Shown: positions 45,477 to 53,159 of the stretch, in pieces
Position numbering within the stretch: position 1 is the stretch's first letter
Layout of the letters: each line of letters starts with the position of its first letter
Source: Lentisphaeria bacterium
Lineage (GTDB): Bacteria > Verrucomicrobiota > Lentisphaeria > Victivallales > Victivallaceae
Direction: 5' to 3'
NCBI GenBank assembly: GCA_017504435.1
Contig: JAFVRD010000040.1
Span: forward strand, 62,001-126,000
Length of the DNA: 64,000 nucleotides
Notes under the pieces: generated by a model
Databases searched by the model: none
Seen by the model: only the letters and a program-made list of their open reading frames with translations
What the model was told of the DNA's origin: nothing
Made by a program: the position numbers and the translations under genes

Positions 45477-46232
45477 TTAATTGCTTCGGTTATTGTTATC
45501 CACTTGCGGGTCATAATTGTCGTTGATGATTTCAAACCGGAAATAACTTTTTTTACGAACATCGTATGCTGCATCCGCAGGATAACTCAACTCCAAAACC
45601 ATCGGTACAACAAACCGTTTCAAATCGACATCGCTGCCGCTTAAATCTGAATATTTTTTGTAAATGACCCGTCCATTTTTTTCCACCGGAAAAAACTCAT
45701 CTTTCAAATAATTTCCCGATGCCGAATTATCATCATCCACGTAAATTCTTGCTACTGCCGAAAATGTCACATAAGGAACATTACTGGTGTCATCAGTGTT
45801 CACTCCGCCGAATTGCCGCACCCAATATACATTGTCCTGTAATTTCAACACCGATGCGTAGTCCTTGTCTGATGATCCGGACGGGGCTCTTACATTTAAC
45901 ATATCCGGAACAGTTCCACTGGCTGTATCCGGGATACCGTCATAGATATTGTCCCGTTTATATTTGTTTTGCGGAGAATTATTGTTATAGAACAAATTGC
46001 GGAAGTAATCCCCGTCAGCATCACGATTGGAATTGTCCAACGCGATATCCGCCTTGATAAGGGTGATAACATACTCTGCCAAGTCGGCAATATTGTTTTC
46101 GGTAACCGCCTCCCGGTGAGCGTTCAATCCGACCGGGAACAGTACCAGAACACTTGTCAATCCGACCGCAATGACCGTTATTGCCAAAACGATCTCAACC
46201 ATATTAAAATAATGTCCGGTCAACTTTTTCAT
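45477..46232 (-). CDS. GspI/PilV-like pseudopilin, Verru_Chthon cassette protein B-like
   Basis: A 251-residue prepilin-like protein. The helix FNMVEIVLAITVIAVGLTSVLVLFPVGLNAHREA resembles Verru_Chthon B, where the L-[FL]-P-V-G-L step is characteristic. Processing is unusual: the residue before F-N-M-V-E is tyrosine, and a glycine lies two further back (G-H-Y-F). ATG 46232 is preferred to GTG 46238, with AGGTG upstream. A beta-rich head with PSGSSDKDYASV and FRFEIINDNYD follows. It lies between genes D and C. Confidence 0.8.
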   Translation of the reverse strand: MKKLTGHYFNMVEIVLAITVIAVGLTSVLVLFPVGLNAHREAVTENNIADLAEYVITLIKADIALDNSNRDADGDYFRNLFYNNNSPQNKYKRDNIYDGIPDTASGTVPDMLNVRAPSGSSDKDYASVLKLQDNVYWVRQFGGVNTDDTSNVPYVTFSAVARIYVDDDNSASGNYLKDEFFPVEKNGRVIYKKYSDLSGSDVDLKRFVVPMVLELSYPADAAYDVRKKSYFRFEIINDNYDPQVDNNNRSN

Positions 46233-46244
46233 CTGCACACCTGT

Positions 46245-47012
46245 TTACTGTTGATCAACAAAAACTGCCCGTCCGGTCACTGCATTCAAGGCAAACTGCA
46301 ATGTATTGTCCCGATTCAAATACTCAATATTTCCCTGAGTATCCATTTTGGTCTCGGTGAAATAAAAACTGAGCGGCTTGATCGTATTGACAATACCATA
46401 GTGAGGACTGAACACAATTGCCGTATGATTATCCTGAGTCAACGCATCCATATCCGGATCTTTAACAGTTGAGTCATATTCTATTTTGAAAAGTTTCGTA
46501 GATTTGGTAATATTCGCTTTGTCAACCGCCGGCAGCAAATCGTTATCACTCAAATTTCCGGAATTTCCTTTTCCTTTAAGCAACTCTGTCCACTCGTAAT
46601 TGCCGTCACTGTTTACAGACGGCTCATCAATTCTGACCAGCCTGGCACCATCATCCGGATTGCGCCAGGAGCTGTCCGACACCCACTCTATGAATTCAAA
46701 ACTCGATCCGTTTTTACGGACAAATGCCAGACGATATCCGCCCAAAGCGTACTGTTTCAATCGGGCATCGGTTATCTCTGACGCAAAACACGGTATGATC
46801 ATTGCCACATATTTACGGGAGGCGACCGCTTTGGATTGAGCCATTCCCAAGCCCAACTTGAAATTGGATGCCGCCTGATCGACCTTGCTGCCGAACATCA
46901 TCCGGTTGAATGCCGGTGTGAATACCGCAATAAGCACACTGGCTATCGCAATCACGGCAAGCATTTCTATCAGTGTGAATTTCTTTGTACTGTTTTTTTT
47001 CATAATCTTCAT
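46245..47012 (-). CDS. GspH/FimT-like pseudopilin, Verru_Chthon cassette protein D-like
   Basis: A 255-residue prepilin-type protein leading the operon. KKFTLIEMLAVIAIASVLIAVF is the cleavage/methylation helix, again with K at -1. QAASNFKLGLGMAQSKAVASRK is the long alpha stalk typical of GspH/FimT. The globular head has YRLAFVRKNG and HTAIVFSPHYG strands. ATG 47012 and ATG 47003 are both possible; AGGGA is close to the first. Order D-B-C-A on one transcript parallels GspH-I-J-K of type II secretion tips, but no GspC-G/E/F/L/M genes are nearby. Confidence 0.83.
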   Translation of the reverse strand: MKIMKKNSTKKFTLIEMLAVIAIASVLIAVFTPAFNRMMFGSKVDQAASNFKLGLGMAQSKAVASRKYVAMIIPCFASEITDARLKQYALGGYRLAFVRKNGSSFEFIEWVSDSSWRNPDDGARLVRIDEPSVNSDGNYEWTELLKGKGNSGNLSDNDLLPAVDKANITKSTKLFKIEYDSTVKDPDMDALTQDNHTAIVFSPHYGIVNTIKPLSFYFTETKMDTQGNIEYLNRDNTLQFALNAVTGRAVFVDQQ

Positions 47013-47038
47013 TTCCCTGAATACTCACTGTCGGCGAT

Positions 47039-47067
47039 ACTATAGACCATCTGAACACTTTTTTCAA
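47039..47067 (-). promoter_or_regulatory. Promoter for the pseudopilin-heptosyltransferase operon
   Basis: Minus-strand TTGAAA (47062-47067), 17 bp, TATAGT (47039-47044), 27 bp before ATG 47012. It is the only promoter-like site I see for the run down to 38918. Confidence 0.62.
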
Positions 47068-47091
47068 TTCATTTACAGCATTTTTTACGAA

Positions 47092-47143
47092 AAAAAAACA
47101 AAAAAAATGCGTTTCCGGAAGTGTTGCAAACCTCCGGAAACGC
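47092..47143 (-). terminator. Intrinsic terminator after the deacetylase-like gene
   Basis: Perfect 11-bp stem: plus strand GCGTTTCCGGA (47109-47119) and TCCGGAAACGC (47133-47143). On the minus strand it is followed by two T runs. It isolates the pseudopilin operon from genes upstream. Confidence 0.9.
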
Positions 47144-47158
47144 TTTTACAGACAATTT

Positions 47159-48352
47159 TCAATCATCCCAAGCTGTATTTCCCAAAATACCATCGTTGAA
47201 AAATACCGGCTTGCATCCCAATTCAAACATACTGCGCGCCGCACATTTCAAACGATCCATGTGATCTGGCAGATAATTCGAATAATATGGGAAAGTGTAC
47301 TGTTCGTGGCTGGCAGCATTGAATATTTCAAACCCGCTGCGGGATGCATTCTCCGCAATTTTTGCATAACGCCCGGGGATGTCTGCCAACGCGACCAGAT
47401 TGCAGCAGGTCCCTACTGATGAGAAGAAGAATAAACCGACCAGCGGATCATAGTAAACCGCATTCTTGCTTAAATAATCGGTCTCTTCGTAAAATCCGTA
47501 ATGCAGTTTCAAACCCAGCGTATCAGCATTGCGGTCAACTCCGGACGCAGAACGCTTCTCAACTTCCTGCATGTTGCCGCCTTTCTGACGGTCTGCCAGA
47601 CTGGGACCGCCCATCACCCGCGGATGCAGATTCATACTGTAGCAGCGCGTACCGCGCCGGATCATTTCCTGAGCTACCGTGGGATGGACATTCGCCCAGT
47701 GCATCACCACCGGCGGAATAAAACACTCCTCTCCGGCAAAACGGTGGATCTCATTTTGCACCAAATCCCAATCCCGTCCGAAATCATCTCCGGATGCTTC
47801 ACAATACGGACGATCCGGAAATTCACTGTAACTGTGAAAGGAAAATTTCAACCAGTCAGCATTATCCTGAAATTCACTTTTCCAGATATCCGGCATGTCT
47901 TTCAGCAAAAATCCATGATGATCGTTGCGGTAAAACGTATTAAGCGTGAATTTGGTACCGAATTCAGCGTTGATCTTTTTCAATCCGGCAAAATAAAAGT
48001 GGTCAAACACACTTTTCGGACGGTCCTTTGCCAAATCTGTAAAAACAAAACTGTGGTCATCAATATAAAAATTGCTCCGCTTGAATGACTTTTTATCCCA
48101 GACCAGCACCAGAGACTGGGTATAACTGCCATAGGGCGTAACGGCTTCAGCAGTTACCGTATTGAATTTTTCAGTCAACTCCACATCGGCAGAAAAATTT
48201 CTGCCGATCATTTCAGCAGGAATACCATTGATTTTCACCGGACATCCCATGTCTGAAATGCCCTGAATTTTTACAGTAAGGGATTTTTCATTTTCCACAC
48301 CGTGATTGTGATTCAATACGGCTCCCTGACGATGACTGGTGATCTCTATCAT
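47159..48352 (-). CDS. Unknown protein with N-terminal Ig-like and deacetylase-like domains
   Basis: A 397-residue protein without a signal peptide, not firmly recognised. Residues 1-95 form a beta-rich Ig/cadherin-like unit (NHNHGVENEKSLTVKIQG, VELTEKFNTVTAEA). The rest resembles a NodB/polysaccharide-deacetylase barrel: YIDDHSF has the D-D pair, FSFHSYSEFPDRPY an H-x-x-x-x-F-like metal block, and VVMHWANVHP a later histidine block. Activity on amino sugars would suit the upstream nagA, but this is inference. ATG 48352 is preferred over 48376. It has its own promoter and terminator. Confidence 0.55.
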   Translation of the reverse strand: MIEITSHRQGAVLNHNHGVENEKSLTVKIQGISDMGCPVKINGIPAEMIGRNFSADVELTEKFNTVTAEAVTPYGSYTQSLVLVWDKKSFKRSNFYIDDHSFVFTDLAKDRPKSVFDHFYFAGLKKINAEFGTKFTLNTFYRNDHHGFLLKDMPDIWKSEFQDNADWLKFSFHSYSEFPDRPYCEASGDDFGRDWDLVQNEIHRFAGEECFIPPVVMHWANVHPTVAQEMIRRGTRCYSMNLHPRVMGGPSLADRQKGGNMQEVEKRSASGVDRNADTLGLKLHYGFYEETDYLSKNAVYYDPLVGLFFFSSVGTCCNLVALADIPGRYAKIAENASRSGFEIFNAASHEQYTFPYYSNYLPDHMDRLKCAARSMFELGCKPVFFNDGILGNTAWDD

Positions 48353-48397
48353 AACAATACATCCTTTTTGAAACATTTTCCGGAGTTATCTGACATA

Positions 48398-48425
48398 AGA
48401 TAATCCACTTTTACCTGATTTCAAG
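48398..48425 (-). promoter_or_regulatory. Promoter for the deacetylase-like gene
   Basis: Minus-strand TTGAAA (48420-48425), 16 bp, TATCTT (48398-48403), 46 bp before the ATG and just after the nagA stop. Confidence 0.5.
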
Positions 48426-48448
48426 ATTTTTGCAGTTAAAAAACAGTT

Positions 48449-49570
48449 TTATTCCCCAAATGCGCTGCAATATTTGACCGTCAGCAAATCCGGAGCAAGC
48501 ACCGTAATATCCGCAAGAAAACCAACTTGTAATTTTCCGGTAACATCCCCCAATCCGATCGCGGCAGCAGGATTCGCAGATGCGGCTTTTGACGCTTCAA
48601 CCATAGAAAAGCCAAAACGGGTGACCATATTGAAAAATGCCCGGTTCATAGTTAGAGATGAACCGGTGATCACATTGTCGCTTTCCCGGCGGGCAACATC
48701 TCCTTCACGCACTATATACCAGCCGCCGGCCTCTTGAAATTTTCCGTATTTCAGCCCAGCTCCCTGCAATGAGTCCGTAATGGCAATAACATGATCTGCC
48801 CCCGCCGCTCTGCGGGCAAGTTTTACCAGCTCCGGCGGCACGTGCAGACCATCCATAATTATCTCTTTCATTACCCGGTCATCACAAAGTGCCAGATCGG
48901 TGATCGCCGGTTGACGGACTCCACCGTGATCCTCAGGTAAATCATAAGTATCAAACAAATGACAAAATTGCTTTATTCCGGAAGCAACAGCCTTTTCATA
49001 ATCAACCGGCAGCAATCCGGTATGTCCGGCTGAAACCGTTACCCCTGCTCTGGCAAAATACGGAATAACATCGTATGCTCCGGGAACTTCCGGTGCAATG
49101 GTCAGCAATTTCAACGTCCCGTCAGCAGCGGCAAGATATTTATCTGCTTCGCTTGCAGTGGCAATACGGATGAATTCCGGAACCATTCCGCCACAATGTT
49201 CCGGATTGAGCCACGGCCCCTCCAAATGAATTCCGGCAACTTTCGCACCAGGCAGATCATCCCGGATGATGTCGCGGATATCACTCACCTGCCGGAGCAG
49301 GACAGCTTCGGTATTGCATGACAAGGTCGGACAAAAACTGCAAACTCCATATTTACCGGCACAAGCAGTCATGCCGCGTACCCCGTCAGCTTCTTCCGCA
49401 GAAAAATATTCCAATCCGTGAGTGTGTATATCCACAAATCCGGCAACGACCCAATCCGCATCAGACTTGATTTCAGAAAATTTATTTATTCCGGAGATGA
49501 TATTGCCGTCAGTAACGACTTCGCCATAGAAAACACTGTCCGGAGTTACGATATTTCCAGTATAACTCAT
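48449..49570 (-). CDS. nagA: N-acetylglucosamine-6-phosphate deacetylase
   Basis: Removes acetate from GlcNAc-6-phosphate in amino-sugar use. The 373-residue amidohydrolase begins MSYTGNIVTPDSVFYG. It has the metal motif GFVDIHTHG, the HLEGPWLNPEHCGG block, GHTGL, FCHLFD, and the catalytic aspartate segment ITDSLQGAG. AAGGA precedes ATG 49570; 20 further upstream codons read through the promoter and operator and are rejected. A perfect palindrome sits next to the -10, suggesting sugar-responsive control. No nagB is nearby. Confidence 0.93.
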   Translation of the reverse strand: MSYTGNIVTPDSVFYGEVVTDGNIISGINKFSEIKSDADWVVAGFVDIHTHGLEYFSAEEADGVRGMTACAGKYGVCSFCPTLSCNTEAVLLRQVSDIRDIIRDDLPGAKVAGIHLEGPWLNPEHCGGMVPEFIRIATASEADKYLAAADGTLKLLTIAPEVPGAYDVIPYFARAGVTVSAGHTGLLPVDYEKAVASGIKQFCHLFDTYDLPEDHGGVRQPAITDLALCDDRVMKEIIMDGLHVPPELVKLARRAAGADHVIAITDSLQGAGLKYGKFQEAGGWYIVREGDVARRESDNVITGSSLTMNRAFFNMVTRFGFSMVEASKAASANPAAAIGLGDVTGKLQVGFLADITVLAPDLLTVKYCSAFGE

Positions 49571-49585
49571 TAAAAATCCTTTCTG

Positions 49586-49599
49586 CGATGTATACATCG
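49586..49599. promoter_or_regulatory. Palindromic operator candidate upstream of nagA
   Basis: Perfect 14-bp palindrome CGATGTATACATCG, 16 bp before the nagA ATG and 2 bp downstream of its -10, so it covers the expected transcription start. The position suits a repressor. The cognate regulator is not in the window. Confidence 0.6.
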
Positions 49600-49601
49600 A
49601 T

Positions 49602-49630
49602 AATATAACTGCGTTTAACATGCCGCGCAA
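49602..49630 (-). promoter_or_regulatory. Promoter for nagA
   Basis: Minus-strand TTGCGC (49625-49630), 17 bp, TATATT (49602-49607). The weak -35 fits a regulated promoter. Confidence 0.55.
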
Positions 49631-49728
49631 GTTTTTTGAAAAAAAATCACTTCAAACTTGCAAAAAAAGTTCCGGAGTGATATTTTTTCAAAGTATAATG
49701 CTAACCCCCAAACTTATCGGAAATTTTT

Positions 49729-50322
49729 ATGTTGGTATTGAAATTTGCAGTCCAAGCTGAAACGTGGGCAAAAAACTCCCGTTTTCTCGCCGAAGCCATT
49801 CCGGTAAGCTCACCGGAAGAAGCAAAACGTTTATGGCGTTTCCGCAAGGAAACATACGATAATGGCGGTCACATAGTATACGCATTTACCACCGGGCCAG
49901 CTCAAAATATTTCCGGTTGTTCAGATGATGGAGAACCTTCCGGAACCGCCGGTCGTCCGGTACTGGCAGTCCTGAAAGGCAGCAGCATAACCAACTGTCT
50001 GATCACTGTGGCACGCTGGTTCGGAGGAACCAAACTCGGTACCGGCGGCTTGGTTCACGCCTACAGTGACGCTGCCAAAGCGGCACTTGCCAATGCCGTA
50101 TGCACCGAACTGCTGCCGATGACAAAAGTAAAAATCACCATCCCTTACCAGTTTTATGAACAGGTCAAAAGGATATTATCCGGATATACATTTACGCTTG
50201 ACAGTGAAAATTTCGCTTCCGAAGTGACCATTTGCGGAGAAATATTTGATGAGCAGGAAATGTCTCTGCATCAGAAATTGAATGAACTTGCTAATGGTAA
50301 AATCATTTTTGACAGATGTTAA
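49729..50322 (+). CDS. YigZ/IMPACT family protein
   Basis: A 197-residue protein of the IMPACT/YigZ family. The N-terminal domain has KFAVQAETWAKNSRFLAEA, a KETYDNGGHIVYAF segment and the signature DDGEPSGTAGRPVL, then VARWFGGTKLGTGGLVHAYSDAA. A small C-terminal ferredoxin-like domain follows. Bacterial members are of uncertain function; links to translation control come from the eukaryotic homologue. A TATAAT-like -10 is at 49694-49699 with a poor -35. Confidence 0.9.
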   Translation: MLVLKFAVQAETWAKNSRFLAEAIPVSSPEEAKRLWRFRKETYDNGGHIVYAFTTGPAQNISGCSDDGEPSGTAGRPVLAVLKGSSITNCLITVARWFGGTKLGTGGLVHAYSDAAKAALANAVCTELLPMTKVKITIPYQFYEQVKRILSGYTFTLDSENFASEVTICGEIFDEQEMSLHQKLNELANGKIIFDRC

Positions 50323-50349
50323 ATCCTAAACGGTTTCATCAAGCAGCTG

Positions 50350-50378
50350 TTGACTTTTATCAAACCGTGTGCTATATT
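50350..50378 (+). promoter_or_regulatory. Promoter for the small membrane-protein genes
   Basis: TTGACT (50350-50355), 17 bp, TATATT (50373-50378) preceded by GTGC. Nearly the same core as the rpsA promoter. Confidence 0.75.
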
Positions 50379-50396
50379 CTTTGTAAAGATCAATTC

Positions 50397-50867
50397 ATGG
50401 GCAGAGTTATTGCAATGAAATCACATCCGGTTGCAAAAATAAGGATATCGCAAGTCACAGAACTTTCACTGTGGAGTCTGGTACTGTTTGCCGTTATTGC
50501 CGGATTTATTACTTTGGCATCATTCCGGCAAACGTCCGGTTTGCTTAATACCACAATATATTCCTCTGATGCTTTTCCCCAAGCGGAACAGCCTCTGCTC
50601 CCGATTCCGGATGATCAAAACGAGCTTCCCGACATTTTACAGTCAGCATGCCCGATCAATACCGGGGCATTAACAATATCCCGCCGGAATCATGAATCAC
50701 TGATCTTGCGTTGGTTCCGCGACGGTAAAACCGGGATACCGGCGGCGGAAATAATTTTATCTGGCAACACCGATTTTGCGACTGACCGGCAAATTCTTTC
50801 CGGTTTCATCTTTCAAACTTTTATTCAACACTCATTACCACCGCGCGCCAGTCCGGCAGCAGTTTGA
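50397..50867 (+). CDS. Small single-pass membrane protein, unknown
   Basis: An unrecognised 156-residue product. One clear membrane helix lies near residues 24-44 (LSLWSLVLFAVIAGFITLASF), followed by a polar segment with DDQNELPDIL. ATG 50397 is the first start downstream of a good promoter; ATG 50415 is an alternative, and neither has a strong Shine-Dalgarno. The frame ends in SLPPRASPAAV, while another frame opens over its end and continues as GSSLIRDAPLALCSG up to the next gene, so a frameshift joining the two cannot be excluded. Confidence 0.55.
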   Translation: MGRVIAMKSHPVAKIRISQVTELSLWSLVLFAVIAGFITLASFRQTSGLLNTTIYSSDAFPQAEQPLLPIPDDQNELPDILQSACPINTGALTISRRNHESLILRWFRDGKTGIPAAEIILSGNTDFATDRQILSGFIFQTFIQHSLPPRASPAAV

Positions 50868-50959
50868 TCCGCGATGCGCCGCTTGCATTATGCAGCGGTA
50901 AAGTTTCCGGAATTGATACCGGAACTGTGTTTGATAATCAATGTGGAGAAAACTGCTCT

Positions 50960-51064
50960 ATGAAAGAGTTTTTGAAAAATCACTGGGATGACATTCTCGT
51001 TTACGGTTTCGGCACTCTCATGGTCGTTGCCGGGGTAATGTTTTGCTGCATTATTGTTGCTTAA
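50960..51064 (+). CDS. 34-residue membrane microprotein, unknown
   Basis: A short frame starting MKEFLKNHWDDILVYGFG and ending in a hydrophobic helix (GTLMVVAGVMFCCIIVA). GGAG lies about 11 bp upstream and a strong terminator begins 15 bp after the stop. The frame is open 32 codons further upstream (TTG 50864). Either this is a microprotein, or it is the C-terminus of a frameshifted larger protein with the gene before it. Confidence 0.5.
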   Translation: MKEFLKNHWDDILVYGFGTLMVVAGVMFCCIIVA

Positions 51065-51078
51065 TTGAAAAATTCAAA

Positions 51079-51117
51079 AACCTCCTGCGTATAAAACGAC
51101 GCAGGAGGTTTTGTTTT
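51079..51117. terminator. Bidirectional intrinsic terminator
   Basis: Perfect 12-bp stem AACCTCCTGCGT (51079-51090) and ACGCAGGAGGTT (51099-51110), with T-rich flanks in both directions. It serves the microprotein gene and the convergent amidohydrolase gene. Confidence 0.9.
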
Positions 51118-51156
51118 ATATTTTCAGGGTAATAATGTACCGGATTGCAACTTAAG

Positions 51157-51984
51157 TTACTTTTCAAGCTCGATCCCCAACCATGAAGCAACCGTTTTTC
51201 CCATGATTTCATCAATTACTTCCGGCGGAACTCCGACTCGATCCAACAGGGCATCATAATACTTCTGCGCTTCAGTGACCAAGTGAGGATAAGTTACATA
51301 CGCATCTGATCCCAACACTATTTTGCGATAAGTGTCCCAGGATTGCTCAATGTACCACAAACTGGAAGAAAACATATCAACTACCTCTTTGGGCTGCAGA
51401 CGTTTCCATTGTCCGCAACCGCCCCAATCGGTATACAAATTGGGCAGCATTTTTATATATTGACTTGCTTCATCCTGAAAAATTCTCGTTCCCATGTGAG
51501 CCATAATGATTTTCAAATTCGGAAATGCTCTGGCAATACGGTCAAGATTGATCGGGTGCATATTTTTCAATACCGGACGGCGATAAACGGTATCATCCTG
51601 ACATGGGCGGTAATTTCCGGTATGAAACAACAGCGGCATACCGCATTTTTCTGCCGCTTCATAAACCGGCATATAAATGTCATGATCGTATTCATAATAA
51701 GGATAAATACATTTGAATCCGCGCACTCCCATTTCCGCGTAGTGATAAACTTCCGCCGGATCAGCAGTTTCCCACAAATCCAACTTTGCCAGCGGCAAAA
51801 AACAATCCGGATATTTTTTGCAGGTTTCGATTACCGTCTCATTGGGAGGAAAATCGTATCCTCCATAACGCAAGCCTCCGGAAAGCGCAAGAATTGTCTC
51901 TGCTTCCCGGGCTGTTTTTGCTAAAATTTCGATTTGATCCCGGTCAGTACTGTTAAAATGAACATGGAAATCCAAGCGTTTCAT
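51157..51984 (-). CDS. Amidohydrolase-family metal-dependent hydrolase
   Basis: A 275-residue TIM-barrel hydrolase of the amidohydrolase_2 (ACMSD-like) group. The N-terminal metal pair is LDFHVHF, then PLLFHTGNYRP, IIMAHMGT and KIVLGSDAYV supply the other expected His and Asp ligands. AGGAG precedes ATG 51984; the frame open to 52107 is not needed. Closed by the shared terminator. Substrate is unknown; decarboxylase or lactonase activity is equally possible. Confidence 0.85.
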   Translation of the reverse strand: MKRLDFHVHFNSTDRDQIEILAKTAREAETILALSGGLRYGGYDFPPNETVIETCKKYPDCFLPLAKLDLWETADPAEVYHYAEMGVRGFKCIYPYYEYDHDIYMPVYEAAEKCGMPLLFHTGNYRPCQDDTVYRRPVLKNMHPINLDRIARAFPNLKIIMAHMGTRIFQDEASQYIKMLPNLYTDWGGCGQWKRLQPKEVVDMFSSSLWYIEQSWDTYRKIVLGSDAYVTYPHLVTEAQKYYDALLDRVGVPPEVIDEIMGKTVASWLGIELEK

Positions 51985-52033
51985 AATTTTTCTCCTGTTT
52001 ACAGCGATTATAATTAAATTTTCCTGGGGGCTA

Positions 52034-52687
52034 TTACTTCTTTTTTTTAGCCTTGCGCCATTCCCATGGCGGCTGAGGATCACTATTTTTCCAAAGTCCG
52101 GCTGCACTGCTGCGTGCCTCTTCCTGAGCTAAAGACAACTCGTATTCATTTTTCGCATAATCGGCGTAATACCACGCCATTCCCTCGGAAACCATTTCCC
52201 GGTTGATATACCGTCCCCGGAACATGACCTTGCAGACGACCCGCCCATAACGATCCTGCGAAACGACTTTCAATGTAACATCCTGCCCTAATATTTTTTT
52301 CCGCAGATTATCCCGGGAAACCATCCCGAAATTCTGGGCGGCTTCAGGCGCATCAATTCCATAAAAGCGCACCTTATACTTTTTATTATTCTGCGTAAGC
52401 AAAGTTGCCGTGTCTCCATCATAAACTTCAATAATACGTCCGTCTATCTCCTGCTCAGGAACCGCACTGCCCGGTTCAGACAATCCACCGGGTAAAAATT
52501 TAATGATCGGTGCGGGCAAAAAGTTTTTATATTTCAGCAACTGTATGCCCAAATTATCCAACCGGTCAAGATTAAAAATAACGCCCCCGGATAAAATAAG
52601 GATCACCGTTAAAAAAAGACGTTTGAAGAAATTAAATTTTTTCCTGAAAAAAGAGCTGTTTTTTTCTTTTTCCTTGCCGACTGCCAT
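52034..52687 (-). CDS. Membrane-anchored thermonuclease (SNase-like)
   Basis: A 217-residue Ca-dependent nuclease. One N-terminal membrane helix (about 22-40) anchors or exports it. The SNase core has VYDGDTATLL, R107 in KVRFYGIDAPE, E115, and R149 in DRYGRV, so the expected catalytic triad is complete. The C-terminus is a lysine run. ATG 52687 has AGGAG upstream; the longer open frame to 53047 reads through the divergent promoter region and is rejected. Confidence 0.88.
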   Translation of the reverse strand: MAVGKEKEKNSSFFRKKFNFFKRLFLTVILILSGGVIFNLDRLDNLGIQLLKYKNFLPAPIIKFLPGGLSEPGSAVPEQEIDGRIIEVYDGDTATLLTQNNKKYKVRFYGIDAPEAAQNFGMVSRDNLRKKILGQDVTLKVVSQDRYGRVVCKVMFRGRYINREMVSEGMAWYYADYAKNEYELSLAQEEARSSAAGLWKNSDPQPPWEWRKAKKKK

Positions 52688-52716
52688 ATTATTCACTCCT
52701 GCGCTGATCTTGAGGA

Positions 52717-52744
52717 AATATACTTGCAAAAACATAAAAAACAA
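52717..52744 (-). promoter_or_regulatory. Promoter for the nuclease gene
   Basis: Minus-strand TTGTTT (52739-52744), 16 bp, TATATT (52717-52722), 29 bp before the ATG. Confidence 0.55.
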
Positions 52745-52754
52745 GCGGTCGAAC

Positions 52755-52782
52755 TTGATTTTTTTGCAAATTGTTTTATAAT
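52755..52782 (+). promoter_or_regulatory. Promoter for the lipoprotein-rubrerythrin operon
   Basis: TTGATT (52755-52760), 16 bp, TATAAT (52777-52782). The leader to ATG 52851 is about 60 bases. Confidence 0.65.
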
Positions 52783-52850
52783 TAAACAACAGAGGAGAAG
52801 AACGCTGCTGCAGAATAACCTGCAACAGTAAAAAAAGAGGAGTATTTGTT

Positions 52851-53147
52851 ATGAAAAAAAATCTCATGCTGTTGGGTGCAATCGCCGCCGGAACTCTGAT
52901 TCTGACCGGTTGCTGCTGCAAACCGAGCCATTGCTGCCGCCCGCACAAATCCAGGCAGAATACCAGACAGTGCGCGCCGAACACCTGCCCTGTCACCGAG
53001 GAAACAATGACCATTGAAGCCGTTGAAGTGATCCCGGTCGGAAACAATGCGCCGCAGGCTCAAAATCAAAACCAAGCTCAGACTCCGGCTCAGACTCCGG
53101 CTCAGACTCCGGCTCAGACTCCGGCTCAGACTCCGGCAGCAAAATAA
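52851..53147 (+). CDS. Small Cys/His-rich lipoprotein with QTPA repeats
   Basis: A 98-residue lipoprotein. The signal peptide ends in the lipobox LILTGC, and the mature start is a dense metal-ligand-like cluster: CCCKPSHCCRPH, then two more cysteines near residues 41 and 46 (RQCAPNTC). The C-terminal half is a disordered linker of Q-N and five Q-T-P-A units. GAGGAG precedes the ATG. It is 12 bp upstream of rubrerythrin and probably co-transcribed, which suggests metal or redox stress handling (inference). No known family recognised. Confidence 0.78.
   Translation: MKKNLMLLGAIAAGTLILTGCCCKPSHCCRPHKSRQNTRQCAPNTCPVTEETMTIEAVEVIPVGNNAPQAQNQNQAQTPAQTPAQTPAQTPAQTPAAK
53076..53135 (+). repeat. 12-bp tandem repeat, five copies, in the lipoprotein gene
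   Basis: Five identical units of gctcagactccg (encoding Q-T-P-A in frame). Perfect identity points to recent expansion; copy changes keep the frame. Confidence 0.95.
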
Positions 53148-53159
53148 AGGAATCATCTC

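Noticed and set aside
46245-47012. Complete type II secretion system
   Set aside because: Only tip-type pseudopilins are present; no GspC-G, E, F, L or M genes occur in the window.
52688-53156. Upstream extension of the nuclease and a Ser/Arg-Leu repeat frame on the minus strand
   Set aside because: Both are antisense to the lipoprotein repeat and the divergent promoters.
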